A stretch of DNA of 64,000 bases, from NCBI RefSeq assembly GCF_001456025.1, contig NZ_LMTZ01000104.1, positions 1 to 64,000 on the forward strand, read 5' to 3'. Positions 57,186-64,000 of this stretch are shown here, one piece after another. Under the pieces are notes generated by a model that saw only the letters and a list, made by a program, of their open reading frames with translations, made no database searches and had not been told where the DNA came from. Position 1 is the stretch's first letter. Every line of letters begins with the position of its first letter. Source of the DNA: Mastigocoleus testarum BC008. GTDB taxonomy: Bacteria; Cyanobacteriota; Cyanobacteriia; Cyanobacteriales; Nostocaceae. Position numbers and translations under genes: made by a program.

Positions 57186-57517
57186 TGGGGTTGGGGATTG
57201 GGGGTTTGCGTTAGCGTTAGCGTGGCGTTAACCATAAGTGCTGCGTGCCGCCACAAGTAGCATATAAGTATTAGGTATTGCGGGGGCTCGTTTGTTTTCA
57301 AAATGACCCAACCCCCTCCTAAGCTTACCTAAGGTATACAAACTCTCTCCTAACCTCCCAAAATCACATAACCCCCTCCTAAGCTTACCTAAGGTATACA
57401 AACTCCCTTCTAACCTCCCAAAATCACATAACCCCCTCCTAAGCTTACCTAAGGTATACAAACTCCCTCCTAACCTCCCCCAAGGGAGGAATGACACAGT
57501 ACTAGTTTCTACAATAC
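57186..57517. other. Intergenic region dominated by 60-bp tandem repeats
   Basis: The gap between the ATP-grasp gene and murJ contains the three-unit repeat at 57301-57480, plus a short stretch of GCGTTAGCGT-type iterations near 57206. A reading frame across the repeats on the minus strand exists but is only a by-product of the 60-bp period. Confidence 0.6.
57301..57480. repeat. Three 60-bp tandem repeats
   Basis: Three consecutive units with a period of exactly 60 bp. Each contains ACCCCCTCCTAAGCTTACCT, AAGGTATACAAACTC and CTAACCTCCC. The units differ at only a few bases. The CCTAACCTCCC and GGGAGGAAT ends resemble a dispersed family also seen near 62389-62500. Confidence 0.9.
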
Positions 57518-58513
57518 CTAATTCCATCTTTTCAGGGACGTTTGCAAAATCACTTCAATTAAATCTCTGTAAGATAAACCATTCTGAAGGGCTATTTGAG
57601 CTAAGGAACGTTCGGGATGTAAAGTTGCATCGGCGTTAATATCTAATAAATATGCTTGATTACTGGCAGAAAAATTATCAGCAGAAACCCGGAAATCAAA
57701 AGTAGCATAATCTAAGGGTTTGAATAATTGCATTAAATCTAAAGTTACATCTTTTAGCTTTTGCAACTCTGGAAGAGACAAATCCACATTGATTTTTCCG
57801 AAACCACCACGGCGCTTTGCTTGTAGGTCTAAAACTTGCTCTTGCATAACTGCACCTTCTGTTGTTACGGTTTCCACTGCACCAATAAACACGGGTGCAT
57901 CATTTCCCACCACACCTACGGTAATTTCACGTCCGGGAATAAACTGCTCGCACAACACTGCGGCTTGAAATTGCTGATGTAATTGCTTTACTTGATTTTG
58001 TAATTCTGATAATCCTGTCGATACTTCCCAAACTTGCAAACCTAAGGAATAACCTTCACAAGCAGGTTTGAGAATACATTTTTTCCAAAGTGGTAGATTG
58101 ACAATTTCTTCACCAACCCCATAACGACACCAAGGGGGTGTTAAAATTCCTCGCCATTGCAAAACCGGTTTGAGAAAATCTTTATTAAGCGTCAGACTTT
58201 TGACCGTTGTATCTCCACCGGTGTAAGGTATACCCAATTGTTCTAAAATCGCCGGTGCAAGGGCGGTACGGTTGCGCGATGTGGTTCTAACGGAAAGATT
58301 CCAGATGAATTCTGGTAATTGATTTTGTCGCCATCTTTCCAATAAATTATCTAATGTACCAATTAAATCCACATCGTAACCTAAAGCTGTTAAATTAGTG
58401 GCGACAGCTTCCACTTCTTCGGTTTCGCGCCAGTGGTAGTGGGTTTCTTCTGTTGCGTCAGAGTTAGACATGATGTCCGATTGACGCTCGAATAGGATTC
58501 CGATTTTTCGCAT
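57518..58513 (-). CDS. D-alanine-D-alanine ligase-like ATP-grasp protein
   Basis: About 331 residues with the ATP-grasp fold. The ATP-binding ILKPACEGYSLGLQV segment (about 150-165) and CEQFIPGREITVGVVGN (about 188-204) match the Ddl family. The C-terminal metal/substrate block reads YLLDINADATLHPERS, where true Ddl enzymes usually have a Glu-Ile-Asn-Thr-x-Pro-Gly pattern. The substrate may therefore not be D-Ala. A TTG start at 58534 overlapping the TetR stop is also possible; the ATG at 58513 is preferred and leaves a 17-bp gap. It is very probably in an operon with the TetR-InsA fusion gene. Confidence 0.82.
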   Translation of the reverse strand: MRKIGILFERQSDIMSNSDATEETHYHWRETEEVEAVATNLTALGYDVDLIGTLDNLLERWRQNQLPEFIWNLSVRTTSRNRTALAPAILEQLGIPYTGGDTTVKSLTLNKDFLKPVLQWRGILTPPWCRYGVGEEIVNLPLWKKCILKPACEGYSLGLQVWEVSTGLSELQNQVKQLHQQFQAAVLCEQFIPGREITVGVVGNDAPVFIGAVETVTTEGAVMQEQVLDLQAKRRGGFGKINVDLSLPELQKLKDVTLDLMQLFKPLDYATFDFRVSADNFSASNQAYLLDINADATLHPERSLAQIALQNGLSYRDLIEVILQTSLKRWN

Positions 58514-58530
58514 TTTTTGAGGTAGAAGTG

Positions 58531-59493
58531 TCAATTAATTAAATCTCTTTTTATCTGCTTGACCCAATTAATCACAGTATTATGAGAAACTCCGGTTTTT
58601 TTCTCAATCGCCCGAAACCCCATACCTCCCCGATATAAACCCAAGCATCGCTGCTTAACTTCCTCTGGATAACCTTTAGGTGAATAATTCCCTGAAAACT
58701 GCTTTCCACATTCTTTGCAAATATAGCGTTGCTTATTGTGACGATGACCATTTTTAGAAATTCGTTCTGATTTGCAATGGGGACATTTCATTACTTGGGA
58801 TTCTTGTGGGGTGGATATCTCAACTTTTTCATTATTTAATTGTGCAATCATTACTTTGTTGTGCAAAGCTTCATCCCCAACATGGGGACGTAGGTAAGCT
58901 GTAATTAAATTTTTGATTTGAGAAATGATTTGCTGACGGTAGGTTTCATCGCTGCGTAAAGCAACCAGTAACAGTGCATTACCCGATTGCGTGCATACGT
59001 CGGCGAGCAAATGACACTTGTGAGAACTCAAGTTAGGATTGCGTAAGGAAAGCATGTTTGCAAGTCCCTTAACAAACTCCTGAGTAAAGCTTTCATCAAT
59101 AGATTTAAAAATAGTGGAATTGGTAAAATATTGGATAAACATGACTTTGGGAGCGGGATTATCAAAGAATTTCACGCATTTTTCCACCATCTGCGCGATA
59201 AATTCTTCTAAAGGTAGTTGAGCCATTTCTGAGCTATACATTTGCTCGCCTAAAATACGCCCTTGTTCGATGTGACGCAATTCCAAGGCGTGAAAAATCG
59301 CTAATTTGTCCGGGAAGAATTGGTAAAGGGAACCTACCGCAGTATCGGCGCGAGTTGCAATGTCATGAGTTGTTGCTGCATCAAAACCCATCTCTAAAAA
59401 TACTTCTGCTGCTGTATCTAAAATTCGATTGACGCGCTCTTTACTACGCTTTTGCTTTGGTTGACGGCGCATTGATGGCTTTTCGCTTGTCAT
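58531..59493 (-). CDS. TetR-family regulator fused to an IS1 InsA-like zinc-ribbon/HTH tail
   Basis: A 320-residue DNA-binding protein. The N-terminal TetR helix-turn-helix lies at about 12-62 (VNRILDTAAEVFLEMGFDAATTHDIA, VGSLYQFFPDK) and a ligand-binding helical domain spans about 70-205. After a linker, residues 235-320 look like the InsA part of IS1-type transposases. This part has a four-cysteine zinc ribbon (C237, C240, C259, C262) followed by a helix-turn-helix (about 280-318; FRAIEKKTGVSHNTVINWV). No catalytic transposase domain is present. The fusion gives one protein two DNA-binding modules. It is divergent from the Rieske gene, across an operator-like region, and leads into the ATP-grasp gene. 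Confidence 0.87.
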   Translation of the reverse strand: MTSEKPSMRRQPKQKRSKERVNRILDTAAEVFLEMGFDAATTHDIATRADTAVGSLYQFFPDKLAIFHALELRHIEQGRILGEQMYSSEMAQLPLEEFIAQMVEKCVKFFDNPAPKVMFIQYFTNSTIFKSIDESFTQEFVKGLANMLSLRNPNLSSHKCHLLADVCTQSGNALLLVALRSDETYRQQIISQIKNLITAYLRPHVGDEALHNKVMIAQLNNEKVEISTPQESQVMKCPHCKSERISKNGHRHNKQRYICKECGKQFSGNYSPKGYPEEVKQRCLGLYRGGMGFRAIEKKTGVSHNTVINWVKQIKRDLIN

Positions 59494-59520
59494 TTATTTA
59501 ACTAATTTTCTTGCTTCTTG

Positions 59521-59578
59521 TTGACAAACATGAAATATTTGTCATATTTTAAATTTAATAAAACATGAATAATCTGTC
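59521..59578 (+). promoter_or_regulatory. Promoter/operator-like region between TetR and Rieske genes
   Basis: TGACAAA (59522-59528) and TTTGTCA (59538-59544) form a perfect inverted repeat with a 9-base spacer. A related half-match, AACATGAATAATCTGTC, follows at 59562-59578; it agrees with 59527-59543 at 14 of 17 bases. A possible -35 (TTGACA, 59521) and -10 (TATTTT, 59545) overlap the inverted repeat. This is the expected layout for TetR control of the divergent Rieske gene. Confidence 0.5.
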
Positions 59579-59648
59579 GCAATTATAGCTATTTCGGGGA
59601 ATTATTAGTAATTCACCCCGGATTAATGTGCAATGCAGGGAGGAAAGA

Positions 59649-60146
59649 ATGAAACCCGTATTACCCGGTGCGCCTTGGTTAATTGCTCATAAGTCGATGT
59701 TGGGAATAAACAAGCCAAATAAAATCACTTTAAACGGTAAGGATTATGTGATTTGGCAAAATGCTAAAGGAGAAGTTTTTGCACTCGATAATATTTGTCC
59801 GCACATGCAAGCACCTTTATCGAATGGTTGGGTTTGCAAAGAAAGAAATACGATTGCTTGTCCTTTTCATGCTTTGGAATTTGACACAAAAGGTAGGCTT
59901 TATCAAGATGAAAAATTTAACATTCAATCTTTAGCTGAACCTTTAGAACTAAAGATGATCGGAACTCAATTTCAATATCCATTTTTGAAAAGCTTATTGA
60001 AAAAATCATTGCTCAAGGCTATAGATACAATTGTAGAGCAAGATACTACTGCTGTAGAAAATCTATATCCCCGACAAAATCCTAAAATTAAACTACCCAA
60101 TGAAGAAATTATGTTTTATGCAGAGCAACTTTACCAACAATGGTGA
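59649..60146 (+). CDS. Rieske [2Fe-2S] domain protein
   Basis: A 165-residue, probably cytosolic iron-sulfur protein. The cluster ligands are C50/H52 (CPH) and C71/H74 (CPFH), the standard Rieske pairs. No catalytic oxygenase domain follows, so it is either a ferredoxin-like electron carrier or a truncated oxygenase-type protein. The last 65 residues are unlike known domains to my eye. An upstream GTG frame exists, but GGGAGGA six bases before this ATG decides the start. It is divergent from the TetR-InsA gene and probably under its control. Confidence 0.85.
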   Translation: MKPVLPGAPWLIAHKSMLGINKPNKITLNGKDYVIWQNAKGEVFALDNICPHMQAPLSNGWVCKERNTIACPFHALEFDTKGRLYQDEKFNIQSLAEPLELKMIGTQFQYPFLKSLLKKSLLKAIDTIVEQDTTAVENLYPRQNPKIKLPNEEIMFYAEQLYQQW

Positions 60147-60593
60147 CAATATTTTGGGATTTTAAATTTGGGATACTATGGTGTGTTTTCCCAAAAAATC
60201 CCGAGAGACACCCCACCGGGTCGTCTCTACAATTTGACTTTTGTTAGCGCTTAGCGATAGTGTACCGCAGGTAGCGCAGCTATAGGTATTGCCTGGCGTT
60301 TAGCCACATTTTGACTTATGTCCTACGGACACGCAATAACTACGTTACGCTTTGCTAGGCGCTAATGAATTTTGAATTTTGACTTATGTCCTACGGACAC
60401 GCTATAGCTATAGCTGCGCTACCTGCGGAGCCGCTACCTACGGATCCGCTAATGACTTATGTCCTACGGACACGCTACGCTAATGACTTTTAACTTATGT
60501 CCTACGGACACGCTATAGCTATAGCTGCGCTACCTTGCGGATCCGCTAATGACTTTTAACTTCTTACTTCCCCTCCTGGGGCGATCGCATCAA
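60147..60593. other. Repeat-rich intergenic region
   Basis: The gap between the Rieske gene and the KamA-family gene starts with an imperfect GAGAGAC/GTCTCTAC hairpin (about 60203-60230). It then consists mainly of the palindromic repeats at 60241-60560. No gene is visible. Confidence 0.6.
60241..60560. repeat. Cluster of GTCCTACGGAC-type palindromic repeats
   Basis: ACTTATGTCCTACGGACACG occurs four times (near 60314, 60381, 60454 and 60493). Between copies lie TATAGCTATAGCTGCGCTAC, CGGATCCGC and GCTAATGACTT modules. Palindromic cores include GTCCNNNGGAC and TAGCTATAGCTA-like runs. The same core occurs at 11310-11320, so this is a local build-up of a genome-wide short repeat. Confidence 0.85.
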
Positions 60594-61733
60594 TTAATCC
60601 CCCAACCAAACCGTATCCTCATTAACCCCAACCACCATCAAACCAGACTTATCCAAACCCCGTCTTACCTGATGCCATCTAGCCACTAGCTGCATCGGCG
60701 AACCTTCAAGCAAACCCACTAATTCTAACTTTCCGTCAGAATGGGTCAAAATATAACGAAAACGTTTCACCGAACCATTACAATGCTGACGTATTTCTTC
60801 CACTAATTTGATAGCTTCGATAATTGGTAACTGAAAATGAGTCGCATGTTTTACGGGTCGTGGATGAAATAAATATTGAGGAATCACACCCAAGCGATGC
60901 AGACGTTTGAATAATTCAGTCATTGTATTTACTTCTGCATTGACTCCCCGCATCATTGCTATTTGCGAAGTTAATACACAACCAGCTTGTCTTAAGTTAG
61001 ATAATGCTTTTTCTGTGATCACTGTGATTTCTCGAGGATGGTCAAAATGACATTGAATGACGATTTGAAATCGAGAATTATATTGATGTAAAACTTCTAG
61101 TAATTCTGGGTCCGTAGTGAAACGAGAAGGAAGAAAAGCAGGTAACTTGCTACTTATGCGAATTTGCCACAGGTGAGGAATTTGCGATAATGCTGCAAAC
61201 AGGTTAGCTAAACGACGAGTACTGCAAATCATGGGGTCACCACCAGAAAGCAACACATTATCAATTTCCGGATGCTGTTTGATGTAGGATATTGCTTCTT
61301 GTAAATCTTCGATAGTCTCCTTGACCATTACATCCTTACTCATCAACCGTCGTCGAAAACAATAACGACAGTGACCTGCACAAGCCTGAGTGACAATTAA
61401 TACCGCTGTTTGCTCGTATTTATGCTGTAAGCCAGGAATGATAGTTGAAAACTCTTCACCACTAGTATCAAGGGAACCTAAATCATTCTCTTCATAGGGT
61501 GATGGAAGTAGCAATTGACGCAAAGGATCTGCAGGATTTTGCCAATTTATTAGATCAGCGTAACCCACAGGAACCATTAAAGGAAAACGTTGTTTTGCAT
61601 TCTCAATTAATTGCTTATCTGCATCATCGAGAGACAACCAATCTTCTGCAGATTTAGATAAATTCAGGCTTTCAATTAATTCGTCTCGCCAATTTCTTAC
61701 TTGTGGGAGTTTCTCACCTATCAACTCTGTCAT
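60594..61733 (-). CDS. KamA-family radical SAM protein (lysine 2,3-aminomutase-like)
   Basis: A 379-residue radical SAM enzyme. The [4Fe-4S]-binding cysteines are C118, C122 and C125 (CAGHCRYCFRRR), and the glycine-rich LLSGGDP segment follows at about 160. The family includes lysine 2,3-aminomutase and EpmB, which makes beta-lysine for EF-P. It is close to the usual family length. No beta-lysine acetyltransferase or EpmA gene is in the window, so the role (osmolyte, EF-P modification or other) is open. It is transcribed alone on the minus strand. Confidence 0.88.
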   Translation of the reverse strand: MTELIGEKLPQVRNWRDELIESLNLSKSAEDWLSLDDADKQLIENAKQRFPLMVPVGYADLINWQNPADPLRQLLLPSPYEENDLGSLDTSGEEFSTIIPGLQHKYEQTAVLIVTQACAGHCRYCFRRRLMSKDVMVKETIEDLQEAISYIKQHPEIDNVLLSGGDPMICSTRRLANLFAALSQIPHLWQIRISSKLPAFLPSRFTTDPELLEVLHQYNSRFQIVIQCHFDHPREITVITEKALSNLRQAGCVLTSQIAMMRGVNAEVNTMTELFKRLHRLGVIPQYLFHPRPVKHATHFQLPIIEAIKLVEEIRQHCNGSVKRFRYILTHSDGKLELVGLLEGSPMQLVARWHQVRRGLDKSGLMVVGVNEDTVWLGD

Positions 61734-62134
61734 GGATGGTTACCTCACGCAGGAAATTGCTTTCATTATCAAAATTAAACCATAAATATTTGATAAGTAA
61801 TATCTATTGCTTTGAATATATGAGTGACCTATGAGGAGAGAGTCAAAACCCTAACAATAATAGATTTCTGTATGTATCAATGCCCTAACCTAATTATCTA
61901 AACCTATAAAATATGCAGGATTTTCCAGTTCTACAAACACCTCAGGGGGAGCATCTCACTTTTCAAAATTTGGGAGTTCCCCACCACCAATAACAACAAT
62001 TTTCATTTTTCAAACATGCGATCGCAACGAAAATCAATTATGAGTAGATCCAGCACCAACTAATAATAAGCTCTGTAATTGATTGGAGAATCAAGAAAAA
62101 TTTACTCTCATCAACAACAATATTTATTGATAGA
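61734..62134. other. Intergenic region between KamA and FeoC-like genes
   Basis: This AT-rich gap has a TATCAATGCCCTAACCTAAT segment (about 61878-61897) shared with the 11270/54590 repeat family, and a HIP1 octamer near 62009. No gene or strong hairpin is visible. Confidence 0.5.
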
Positions 62135-62362
62135 TTATTTCTTGATATTCACCCATTCGTAAAACTCGATCGCTTCATCAGCACAGCTATGACATCCACC
62201 ACATGTTTTACTATCTTCCATCTTACGAATCCGACCTTTACGAATTAACCGACCGAGCATACCTCGTAAAGCATCCGCATCAATACGAAAATGTAACTGT
62301 AGCTCGGCAAGAGAAACTTTTTTGTGTCGAACAAAAAATTGTTGCAATTCTTGTAAAACCAT
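62135..62362 (-). CDS. FeoC-like protein
   Basis: A 75-residue winged-helix protein of the FeoC family. Residues 1-50 form the helix-turn-helix (LQELQQFFVRHKKVSLAELQ, ALRGMLGRLIRKGRIRK). A Cys-rich loop follows (CGGCHSC, about 54-60), suited to binding an iron-sulfur cluster or iron. FeoC modulates FeoB stability or activity in enterobacteria; cyanobacterial versions are little studied. It is downstream of feoB on the same strand, 195 bp away. Confidence 0.82.
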   Translation of the reverse strand: MVLQELQQFFVRHKKVSLAELQLHFRIDADALRGMLGRLIRKGRIRKMEDSKTCGGCHSCADEAIEFYEWVNIKK

Positions 62363-62384
62363 TTTTAAATTCAGTTATGTTAAT

Positions 62385-62515
62385 TCCTCCCTGGGGGTAG
62401 GTTAGGAGGAGTTTGGGAGATTAAGGGGGAGTCAGAGGGGCTATGACGGCTTCAGAGAGTTTAGGACGTGATCAGTTAGAGAGGTTAGGGAGGAATTAGG
62501 AAGCTTAACATGGGA
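62385..62515. repeat. G-rich dispersed repeat between feoB and FeoC-like gene
   Basis: This stretch begins ATTCCTCCCTGGGGGTAGG and ends GTTAGGGAGGAATTAGG, so its two ends (TTCCTCCCT and AGGGAGGAA) are inverted repeats around a purine-rich middle. Related CTCC/GGAGG segments occur at 17395 and 57476-57490. It could slow transcription between feoB and the FeoC-like gene. Confidence 0.5.
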
Positions 62516-62557
62516 TTATTTAGCCTTGGCTTTTGACTTCCGCAAAGCGGAGTGGTG

Positions 62558-64000
62558 CTAGTTGCTTTTCGCTGTTTGTAAAGGCTTTGAACCAACTATC
62601 TTCATTCCAAAAAAGGTTGCAAGCATAAGCAAACTTAACCCAACAATCCAAGTAATAGAAGATGTTGGATGTTGAGCAAAAGTTGCTAATTGATAATAAA
62701 TTACCGCTACAACATAAGCTAAACCTGTAGTCCAAGAAGCTGCAAATATAGTCCATCCCCAATTTGTCTCTCGGTAAAGAGCCGCAGTTGCAGAAACACA
62801 AGGGAAGTACAACAATACAAACAAGAGATAAGCAAAAGCAGCAGCCTTATTCGGAAATAGTTGAGCCATTTTCCCGTAAACGCTAACTGATACACCTTGA
62901 GCTTCTGCTGCTTCTTTTTGCTCTAAGGAAGAAACATTTGCAGAGCCAAAATCTAAGGGGTCGAGAAATTGACTGGGGAGTTTGGATAAATTTTCGGGGA
63001 TACTAGCGAATGCTGTACCAATTCCACCCCATAAGCTGTATGCTTCTTCTACTTCCTCTACTTGCTCTTGTCGATCCAACTGGCTATACAGAGAATTCAT
63101 TGTCCCGACCATAACTTCTTTCGCAAACACACCAGTGAAAATACCGACTGTAGCAGGCCAATTTTCTTGGGTTATACCCATTGGATTAAAGACTGGAGTT
63201 AAAGTTTGACCTGTGGCGCTAAGAATTGAGTCTTGGCTATCTTGTTTGCCAAAAGAGCCGTCAGTACCAACTGAATTCATAAAACCTAAAACTAGAACCA
63301 TCAAACAAATAACCACCCCAGCCTTTTTAATAAAACTTTTGAGGCGATCCCAAGTACGTAAAAGTACCCCTCTGAGTTTGGGAATGTGATAGGGAGGTAA
63401 TTCCATCACAAAAGGCGCAGCTTCCCCCTTCAATAAAGTATTTTTCAAGACTAGACCGGTGAAAACTGCCGCCAAAATACCGAGTAGATAAAGACCTAAA
63501 ACAATATTTTGACCGCCAGTCGGGAAAAATGCAGCAACAAATAAAGCATATACTGTGAGTCGAGCACTACAAGACATGAAGGGATTCATCATGATTGTAG
63601 TTAGGCGATCGCGTTGATTTTCTAAAGTCCGCGTTGCCATAATTCCCGGTATGTTACAGCCAAATCCTACTAACATCGGCACAAAAGATTTACCCGGAAG
63701 CCCCACAAAGCGCATCAACCTGTCCATTACAAATGCAGCACGTGCCATATAACCGGTATCTTCCAGTGCCGATAAACATAAAAACAACATCCCAATTTGA
63801 GGGATAAAAGTCGCTGTTGTCTGAATACCACCACCTAAACCATCAGCCAAAATACCAATCAACCAACCGGGTGCACTAACATTAGTTAATAGCTCTTTAG
63901 TTCCATCAACAAAGACCGTAGCAAAACTAATATCAAAAAAGTCAATAAATACACCACCGAAGTTAATGGAAATCGCAAACATCAGGTACATGACCAAGAG
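62558..64000 (-). CDS. feoB: Ferrous iron transporter FeoB, C-terminal part (runs off window)
   Basis: The C-terminal 480 residues of FeoB, an inner-membrane Fe(II) importer. The N-terminal GTPase domain lies beyond the window end. Visible are the two Gate domains, including MLVGFGCNIPGIMATRTLENQRDRL with the conserved Cys, and GVFAKEVMVGTMNSLYSQ. The LPPYHIPKLRGVLLRTWDRLKSFIKKAG segment lies between them. About eight membrane helices are present. The gene has a normal stop and is followed by a FeoC-like gene; a feoA gene is expected upstream, outside the window. Confidence 0.93.
   Translation of the reverse strand, partial: LLVMYLMFAISINFGGVFIDFFDISFATVFVDGTKELLTNVSAPGWLIGILADGLGGGIQTTATFIPQIGMLFLCLSALEDTGYMARAAFVMDRLMRFVGLPGKSFVPMLVGFGCNIPGIMATRTLENQRDRLTTIMMNPFMSCSARLTVYALFVAAFFPTGGQNIVLGLYLLGILAAVFTGLVLKNTLLKGEAAPFVMELPPYHIPKLRGVLLRTWDRLKSFIKKAGVVICLMVLVLGFMNSVGTDGSFGKQDSQDSILSATGQTLTPVFNPMGITQENWPATVGIFTGVFAKEVMVGTMNSLYSQLDRQEQVEEVEEAYSLWGGIGTAFASIPENLSKLPSQFLDPLDFGSANVSSLEQKEAAEAQGVSVSVYGKMAQLFPNKAAAFAYLLFVLLYFPCVSATAALYRETNWGWTIFAASWTTGLAYVVAVIYYQLATFAQHPTSSITWIVGLSLLMLATFFGMKIVGSKPLQTAKSN

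Noticed and set aside
57228..57527. A 99-residue reading frame with 20-residue repeats on the minus strand
   Set aside because: It is created by the 60-bp tandem repeat, overlaps the end of the ATP-grasp gene, has no clear ribosome-binding site, and resembles dispersed non-coding repeats.
59628..59648. GTG start extending the Rieske protein by seven residues
   Set aside because: A strong GGGAGGA site sits six bases before the internal ATG at 59649, which makes the shorter form more likely.

Overview
The window is a piece of a filamentous-type cyanobacterial chromosome, most likely Nostocales or a close relative. The evidence is the AT-rich composition, repeated HIP1 octamers (GCGATCGC, for example near 6670, 23124, 26521, 33281 and 62009), a CHASE2 cyclase, an SLH/OprB porin, several secreted haemagglutinin-domain proteins, a TPR-CHAT protein with a DUF928 protein, and many short dispersed palindromic repeats. 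The genus cannot be read from the sequence. No rRNA, tRNA, CRISPR array, intact transposase or prophage was found.

Layout. 277-6084 (+): a CHASE2 class III nucleotide cyclase and a haemagglutinin-domain exoprotein. 6406-8986 (-): a copper P-type ATPase and an Atx1-like copper chaperone. 9095-14449 (-): a partner-switching signalling set (GAF-SpoIIE phosphatase, RsbW-like kinase, two STAS proteins) with glycogen debranching enzyme GlgX between the STAS genes. 14740-23662 (-): an AGE-family sugar epimerase, a DJ-1/PfpI protein and an unusual block of small-molecule enzyme domains. That block is a stand-alone carboxymuconolactone decarboxylase (CMD) protein, an EthD-EthD-NTF2 protein, a 1098-residue CMD-EthD-EthD-VOC-SRPBCC-SnoaL-SnoaL fusion and an FMN reductase. 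24010-32315 (-): SLH-porin, CDF-like transporter, ABM monooxygenase and a giant multicopper oxidase with FG-GAP and DUF4114 regions, with a MITE at 27004-27213. 33174-42650 (+): LtrA, DUF928, a metallo-beta-lactamase-fold protein, TPR-CHAT, a small secreted peptide with its own terminator, and a haemagglutinin protein. 42729-54550 (-): two very large haemagglutinin-domain proteins with nearly identical C-terminal coding DNA, and a WD40 membrane protein. 54902-64000: methyltransferase, MurJ, a D-Ala-D-Ala-ligase-like ATP-grasp protein, a TetR regulator fused to an IS1 InsA-like DNA-binding tail, a divergent Rieske protein, a KamA-family radical SAM protein, FeoC-like and FeoB (cut by the window end).

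How the parts may work together. The minus-strand run from 23662 to 9095 suggests a stress or developmental programme in which a Ser/Thr partner switch sits beside glycogen breakdown and a redox/aromatic small-molecule enzyme block; this link is inference from gene order. Copper handling recurs (CopA-like ATPase, Atx1, multicopper oxidase) and iron import closes the window. The region 34631-52743 looks like a surface/secretion locus in which a caspase-like CHAT protein, DUF928 and a short secreted peptide lie beside three haemagglutinin exoproteins; a TpsB/FhaC transporter is not present in the window.

The most unusual items are the fusion gene that still carries the ribosome-binding sites and start codons of its formerly separate parts, the TetR-InsA fusion with a divergent operator-like region, the small secreted peptide next to the CHAT protease-like gene, and the cyclase whose purine-selecting residues look like those of guanylate cyclases.
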